A stretch of 17,345 bases of DNA, from the NCBI GenBank assembly GCA_023252335.1, contig JAJPEA010000023.1, positions 1 to 17,345 on the forward strand. Direction: 5' to 3'. The notes beneath the pieces were generated by a model, which was not told where the DNA came from, did not search any database, and saw nothing but the letters and a program-made list of their open reading frames with translations. This DNA is from Nitrosotalea sp. (GTDB taxonomy: Archaea; Thermoproteota; Nitrososphaeria; Nitrososphaerales; Nitrosopumilaceae). The translations under genes and the position numbers were made by a program. Numbering within the stretch: the stretch's first letter is position 1; every line of letters starts with the position of its first letter. Shown one piece after another: positions 13,797 through 17,345 of the stretch.

Positions 13797-14516
13797 ATGT
13801 CCAAGTTTACTGCTGTTCAAATCCAGCAGTTAAATGAAAGTCTGAAAACTCCTCAAGAAGTTTTGAAATGGTCATTAGATAATCTCCACCCTAGGCTAGC
13901 CATAGCATCAAGCTTTGGTGCAGAAGATGTAGTTGTAATTGATATGATGATGAAAATAAATCCAAAATCAAGAATCTTTACCCTTGACACTGGACGACTT
14001 AATCAGGAAACATATGATGTAATGGACGAAATACGCAAGAAATACAATGTGAATATAGAAGTAATGTTTCCAGACCAGAACGAGGTGGAACAAATGGTTC
14101 GTGTAAATGGATTAAATCTATTTTATGATAGCGTAGGTAACAGAAAACTTTGCTGTGGTGTAAGAAAAGTACATCCACTAAATAGAATTCTTTCAACATT
14201 AGATGGATGGATCACAGGATTGAGAGCAGATCAAACTGAGGTACGATCAAATGCAAATAAACTTGAACTCGATGAACAACACAATTCCATCATCAAGATA
14301 AATCCTATAATCGAATGGACTTGGGAGCAGACTTGGGATTATGTCAAGAAAAATAATATTCCATATAACAAATTACATGACAAAGGATTTCCTAGTATTG
14401 GATGTGAACCATGTACACGTGCAATCAAATCTGGAGAGCCACTACGAGCTGGACGTTGGTGGTGGGAATCTGATTCACAGAAAGAGTGTGGATTACATGC
14501 AGACCATAGCAAGTGA
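13797..14516 (+). CDS. cysH: phosphoadenylyl/adenylyl-sulfate reductase (iron-sulfur type), CysH
   Basis: It reduces activated sulfate (APS or PAPS) to sulfite in assimilatory sulfate reduction. The PP-loop-like motif is SSFGAED (38-44). Cysteine pairs CC (119-120, in KLCCGVRKVHPL) and CEPC (203-206) match the [4Fe-4S] ligands found in APS-type reductases and absent from E. coli PAPS reductase. The nucleophile is Cys231 in ECGLH near the C-terminus. Together with a sat gene and no APS kinase alongside, this favours APS as substrate. Length is 239 residues from ATG 13797; a start at 13779 would add six residues but falls inside the promoter repeat. sat follows 5 bp after the stop, making a cysH-sat operon. 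Confidence 0.93.
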   Translation: MSKFTAVQIQQLNESLKTPQEVLKWSLDNLHPRLAIASSFGAEDVVVIDMMMKINPKSRIFTLDTGRLNQETYDVMDEIRKKYNVNIEVMFPDQNEVEQMVRVNGLNLFYDSVGNRKLCCGVRKVHPLNRILSTLDGWITGLRADQTEVRSNANKLELDEQHNSIIKINPIIEWTWEQTWDYVKKNNIPYNKLHDKGFPSIGCEPCTRAIKSGEPLRAGRWWWESDSQKECGLHADHSK

Positions 14517-14521
14517 TATAC

Positions 14522-15661
14522 ATGACAAATGTTGGTGTAGCAAAACCACATGGTGGGAAACTAGTAAACAGAATTACAAAAGAAGATCCCAACCATTTGT
14601 TTTCAATTGCTGTTAATGCTGATCTTGCAAATGATGTAGAAAATATTGCTGATGGAATTTTTAGTCCACTTGAAGGATTTTTAATGCAAGAAGATTTTGA
14701 GAAAGTAGTTTCTCATGGTAGACTAGGAAACGATTTGCCATGGACAATTCCAATCGTGCTTGATGTAGACAAGGATACTGCTACAAAGATGAAAGATGCA
14801 AGAGATGTTGCCCTAAATGTGAATGGCAAAAATTTTGCCATCTTGCATGTAGAAGATGTTTACAATTTTGATAAAAGTGCAGCCTCAAACAAAATCTATG
14901 GTACATCTGATCTAAAGCATCCAGGTGTAGCAAAAACTATGAATATGAAAGAATTTCTTGTTGGTGGAAAAATTGATTATATAAAAGGATCAGATGAAAC
15001 TCAAATTCGAAGGTACAGAAAGACTCCCATTGAAACAAGAGATTTTTTCCAAAAGGCTGGATGGAAAACAATAGTGGCATTTCAGACAAGAAATGTTCCA
15101 CATGTGGCACATGAAATGCTTCAAAAAGCATCTCTTAACACTCATGATGGATTATTTGTAAATCCTCTTGTAGGAAAGAAAAAATCTGGAGATTACAAAG
15201 ACGAAGCAATCGTTACTGCTTATGAAACTCTCATATCAAATTATTATCCTCTAAACAGATGTTATCTTGGAACATTGCATACAGAAATGAGATATGCAGG
15301 GCCAAAAGAAGCAATACACCATTCTATAATGCGCAAAAACTTTGGCTGTACTAATATCATAATAGGACGAGATCATGCAGGTGTGGGTACATATTATGAT
15401 CCATTTGCTTCGCAAAAAATATTTGATTCATATCCTGACATTGGCATAGAGCCAATTTTCTTTCCAGCATTTTTCTATTGTAGAAAATGTTTGTCATTTG
15501 CAAGTGAACGAAATTGTCCACATGGTGTAGAAGATCAAGAAAGTCTAAGCGGAACTAAACTTAGGGCAATGATCCTTGATAAGCAAAGTCCATCTGAGTA
15601 TATGATGAGGCCAGAGGTATTCAAGGTATTAACGAAATTAGATAATCCTTTTGTAGATTAG
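14522..15661 (+). CDS. sat: sulfate adenylyltransferase (ATP sulfurylase)
   Basis: Makes APS from sulfate and ATP, feeding CysH. The monofunctional archaeal/bacterial Sat signatures are present: QTRNVPHVAHE (188-198, the Q-T-R-N-x-x-H motif), GRDHAGVG (282-289) and the LSGTKLR block (342-348). Cys320, Cys323, Cys332 and His334 (YCRKC..NCPHG) form the zinc site seen in this class. No APS-kinase domain is fused at the C-terminus. ATG 14522 gives 379 residues and the usual N-terminus; a GTG at 14513 is in frame but overlaps the cysH stop. There is no clear Shine-Dalgarno sequence, so expression probably depends on coupling to cysH. Confidence 0.95.
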   Translation: MTNVGVAKPHGGKLVNRITKEDPNHLFSIAVNADLANDVENIADGIFSPLEGFLMQEDFEKVVSHGRLGNDLPWTIPIVLDVDKDTATKMKDARDVALNVNGKNFAILHVEDVYNFDKSAASNKIYGTSDLKHPGVAKTMNMKEFLVGGKIDYIKGSDETQIRRYRKTPIETRDFFQKAGWKTIVAFQTRNVPHVAHEMLQKASLNTHDGLFVNPLVGKKKSGDYKDEAIVTAYETLISNYYPLNRCYLGTLHTEMRYAGPKEAIHHSIMRKNFGCTNIIIGRDHAGVGTYYDPFASQKIFDSYPDIGIEPIFFPAFFYCRKCLSFASERNCPHGVEDQESLSGTKLRAMILDKQSPSEYMMRPEVFKVLTKLDNPFVD

Positions 15662-15670
15662 ATTTTTATT
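15662..15670 (+). promoter_or_regulatory. TATA-like element for the gene at 15692, overlapping the T-rich end of sat
   Basis: ATTTTTATT begins right after the sat stop codon and is centred 26 nt upstream of ATG 15692. The same T-rich tract could act as the cysH-sat terminator. Confidence 0.38.
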
Positions 15671-15691
15671 GAAACGATATAATCACAAATT

Positions 15692-16399
15692 ATGCGTGTC
15701 TTGCTTGCTGTACTTTTGCTGACAAGCTCCATTTTGCCTGTTTATGCCCAGGAAGCAACCATGAACAAATCTGAGCGTTATGATTCTATTGATGTTCCAT
15801 ATAGTGCGTTTAATGTATATACCAAAAATGCCACACTTTTCAAACTTGATCACGAGCATGTAACCAATTGGGAAATTGAAATGCAAAACAAACTCCAGTA
15901 TACAAATCAAGAAGGCAATGTAGTGGTAAGATTGTATGAAGATATTCACACACCCAAGTTTATAGAAATTGGAATGGGTGGTCAGCCTGACTATCGATTC
16001 TGGGTTGCGGTAAATACTCCGGAAGATGGATACTTTATGATTCATGATGAAAAACAGCTTGGCTGGGGTCCTAGCATGCTTATCACTGCAACCCACTCTA
16101 GTAGTGGTGGTCTTACTGTCAGTGTTGGACAAAAAGAGGCAGTTTCTAACTTGGATATTGCCGGTTTTACAATGAGAGAATTTACTGTTTCTGGAATGAA
16201 TTCTGCTTCTGATCCTCCGCCAGTAACTTCAGGAACATTGACCTTTAGTATTGTCTCTGGAGATCCATCTCAAAATATAATATTCTACATGCCATTTATG
16301 GTACTTGCAGTAACAATAGTATTGATTGTTGTACTGCTAAAAACTAAGAATAGATCTACCGACGAAACAAAAAAGATCTCAGAGAATAAAGCATCCTAG
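15692..16399 (+). CDS. exported protein with C-terminal membrane anchor
   Basis: 235 residues. Residues 1-19 are a signal peptide (cleavage likely after PVYA). Residues ~20-190 form a soluble, beta-rich domain facing outside, with a Ser/Gly-rich stretch (THSSSGGLTVSVG). A hydrophobic helix near 195-216 (IIFYMPFMVLAVTIVLIVVLL) is followed by a charged cytoplasmic tail of about 19 residues. The topology is type I. I do not recognise a named family; no cysteine, metal site or hydrolase motif stands out. It follows sat by 30 bp and has its own TATA-like element, so a sulfur link is not implied. Its last four bases overlap the end of the convergent nth gene. Confidence 0.82.
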   Translation: MRVLLAVLLLTSSILPVYAQEATMNKSERYDSIDVPYSAFNVYTKNATLFKLDHEHVTNWEIEMQNKLQYTNQEGNVVVRLYEDIHTPKFIEIGMGGQPDYRFWVAVNTPEDGYFMIHDEKQLGWGPSMLITATHSSSGGLTVSVGQKEAVSNLDIAGFTMREFTVSGMNSASDPPPVTSGTLTFSIVSGDPSQNIIFYMPFMVLAVTIVLIVVLLKTKNRSTDETKKISENKAS

Positions 16400-17052
16400 T
16401 TTTTGGTCTTGTAATAGTTACAGTCTTTTTTTATCTTGCAGACAGAGCACATTGGTGAAATCGGTTTGCAAATATTTTGGCCATACATGACAAAAGTGTC
16501 ATTTATCCTAATCCAATGTTCTCGTGGAATTTTTTTTGTCAACTCGACTTCTGTTTCTTCTGGATTTTTTGTTTGCACTAGCCCTAGCCTATTGGAAATT
16601 CTATGCACATGTATGTCAACAGGTATTGCAGGCTCGTCAAAAGCATAAACTAGAACACAATTTGCAGTCTTTCTTCCCACACCTGGTAGACTCAGCAAGT
16701 CTTCCATAGTTTTAGGGACCTTGCCTGAATATTTTGAATCTATGATTGATGCAACCTCGATTATTCTTTTTGCTTTAACATGATAGAAACCAGTTCGTTT
16801 GATTATCTTTTCAACATCTCCCAGCTTGGCACTTGCAAGTGCATGAGCAGTCTTGTACTTTGAGAATAATACTTTGACTACAGATGCAGTGCTCTCATCT
16901 CTAGTTCTGGCAGAAAGTATTGTTCCTATCAGAATATTTAGAGGACTGCCATTTTCTGCCTCACGTAGTTCTCTGAGTGCTGTCATACGAGGTGGCTTGA
17001 CAGAATTCATTGTTGAGATCATGCCATCTAAAATTCTTACAATCTTTTCCAA
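16396..17052 (-). CDS. nth: endonuclease III (DNA glycosylase/AP lyase)
   Basis: A 218-residue HhH-GPD base-excision repair enzyme that removes oxidised pyrimidines and nicks at abasic sites. The helix-hairpin-helix LPGVGRKTA (122-130) contains the catalytic lysine, Lys128, and the catalytic aspartate is Asp146 in PVDIHVHRI. The C-terminal [4Fe-4S] loop is C-x6-C-x2-C-x5-C (Cys195, 202, 205, 211), the exact Nth spacing. The E. coli LLSAQ segment is TILSART here, with Arg in place of the Gln, as in several archaeal relatives. The start is TTG 17052, with a TATA box about 29 nt upstream and no better in-frame ATG. It overlaps the convergent gene by 4 bp. Confidence 0.94.
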   Translation of the reverse strand: MEKIVRILDGMISTMNSVKPPRMTALRELREAENGSPLNILIGTILSARTRDESTASVVKVLFSKYKTAHALASAKLGDVEKIIKRTGFYHVKAKRIIEVASIIDSKYSGKVPKTMEDLLSLPGVGRKTANCVLVYAFDEPAIPVDIHVHRISNRLGLVQTKNPEETEVELTKKIPREHWIRINDTFVMYGQNICKPISPMCSVCKIKKDCNYYKTKN

Positions 17053-17076
17053 TTGATCTTATGTTGACCACACAAG

Positions 17077-17086
17077 TGTTATATCT
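17077..17086 (-). promoter_or_regulatory. TATA box for nth
   Basis: On the minus strand AGATATAACA is centred about 29 nt upstream of TTG 17052. Confidence 0.45.
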
Positions 17087-17183
17087 GTAATCTGGGTTAT
17101 TACCAAGATTGGAAATGTCATCTTCATAAGAAATAATCTAACCTATGATACTACTAGTATAATATTATGAAACTATTCACAAG

Positions 17184-17193
17184 TCTTAAAAAC
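17184..17193 (+). promoter_or_regulatory. TATA-like element for the exported protein at the right edge
   Basis: TCTTAAAAAC is centred 26 nt upstream of ATG 17214. TATA-rich sequence nearer the ATG (17195-17209) is too close for the usual spacing. Confidence 0.35.
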
Positions 17194-17213
17194 AGTATAG
17201 ATGTATACATTTT

Positions 17214-17345
17214 ATGCGCAATGGACTGGCCAAGGCAGGTCTGCTTGGAGCAATTCTATTCTTATCTCTAGTTTCAACCTCATTTTCAAACTCATACAAT
17301 CTTGCATATGCTCAAAAAAATGCTAATGGCCCGCCTGATGCTTGG
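17214..17345 (+). CDS. N-terminus of an exported protein (partial)
   Basis: The frame opens at ATG 17214 and runs to the window edge, 44 codons, without a stop. It encodes a clear signal peptide: a short basic start (MRNGLAK), a hydrophobic core (AGLLGAILFLSLVST) and a likely cleavage site after LAYA, then QKNANGPPDAW. The mature protein begins polar. Thaumarchaea often begin surface or S-layer-associated proteins this way, but 14 residues after the cleavage site are too few to assign a family. An ATG at 17167 is in another frame and soon stops. Confidence 0.65.
   Translation, partial: MRNGLAKAGLLGAILFLSLVSTSFSNSYNLAYAQKNANGPPDAW

Noticed and set aside
15683..16132. 149-residue minus-strand frame opposite the exported protein gene
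   Set aside because: It lies entirely inside the signal-peptide-bearing plus-strand gene and shows no recognisable domain.
1..17345. Mobile elements, CRISPR arrays, defence genes or a foreign island
   Set aside because: I saw no transposase, integrase, spaced direct-repeat array or clear composition shift; the genes look like vertically inherited thaumarchaeal core and lineage genes.

Overview
The window looks like chromosomal backbone from a low-GC ammonia-oxidising thaumarchaeon (Nitrososphaerota, probably the Nitrosopumilus/Nitrosarchaeum side). The evidence is family content: a C-terminal WIEN..WWAEG..GIIKTP-type tandem repeat known mainly from this phylum, a crotonase very like the hydratase of the thaumarchaeal 3-hydroxypropionate/4-hydroxybutyrate cycle, a preQ0 (archaeosine) gene set, a GPN-loop GTPase and an archaeal-type homoserine kinase. 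AT-rich archaeal TATA boxes lie about 23-29 nt upstream of most start codons, so most transcripts look leaderless. Many starts are TTG or GTG. I see no tRNA, rRNA, CRISPR array, transposase, integrase or prophage gene, and no gene-free stretch above 300 bases.

Layout. 1-224 is the 3' end of a low-complexity protein. 359-565 is a two-helix membrane peptide. 552-2909 (-) is a secreted NHL beta-propeller protein. 3003-5235 is the 7-deazaguanine block: queE-folE (+), a small membrane protein (+), then queC (-), preceded on the minus strand by a GRP-type transporter (5274-6101). 6192-6944 (+) is an enoyl-CoA hydratase, abutting thrB (6945-7859, -), which is translationally coupled to a GPN-loop GTPase (7859-8617, -). 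8676-10526 (+) carries a UPF0104 flippase-like membrane protein and an SDR oxidoreductase. 10537-11184 (-) is a two-gene unit: a zinc ribbon, then an acidic-tailed protein. 11185-11321 holds a GC-rich 13-bp inverted repeat that may be a small RNA gene. 11322-12554 (-) is a GT-B glycosyltransferase and 12586-13710 (-) a ThiI-like protein without its PP-loop. Divergent from the latter is cysH-sat (13797-15661, +). Then come a secreted membrane-anchored protein (15692-16399, +), endonuclease III (16396-17052, -) and the start of another exported protein (17214 to the edge).

Functionally, the window combines assimilatory sulfate reduction (sat makes APS; an iron-sulfur CysH reduces it), preQ0 synthesis for tRNA archaeosine (FolE, QueE, QueC; QueD must be elsewhere), a carbon-fixation hydratase, threonine synthesis, base-excision repair and several thaumarchaeal surface proteins. 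The items most worth a second look are the PP-loop-less ThiI paralogue facing cysH, the 9-bp tandem repeat with a 10-bp period in the cysH promoter, and the structured intergenic element at 11212-11287.
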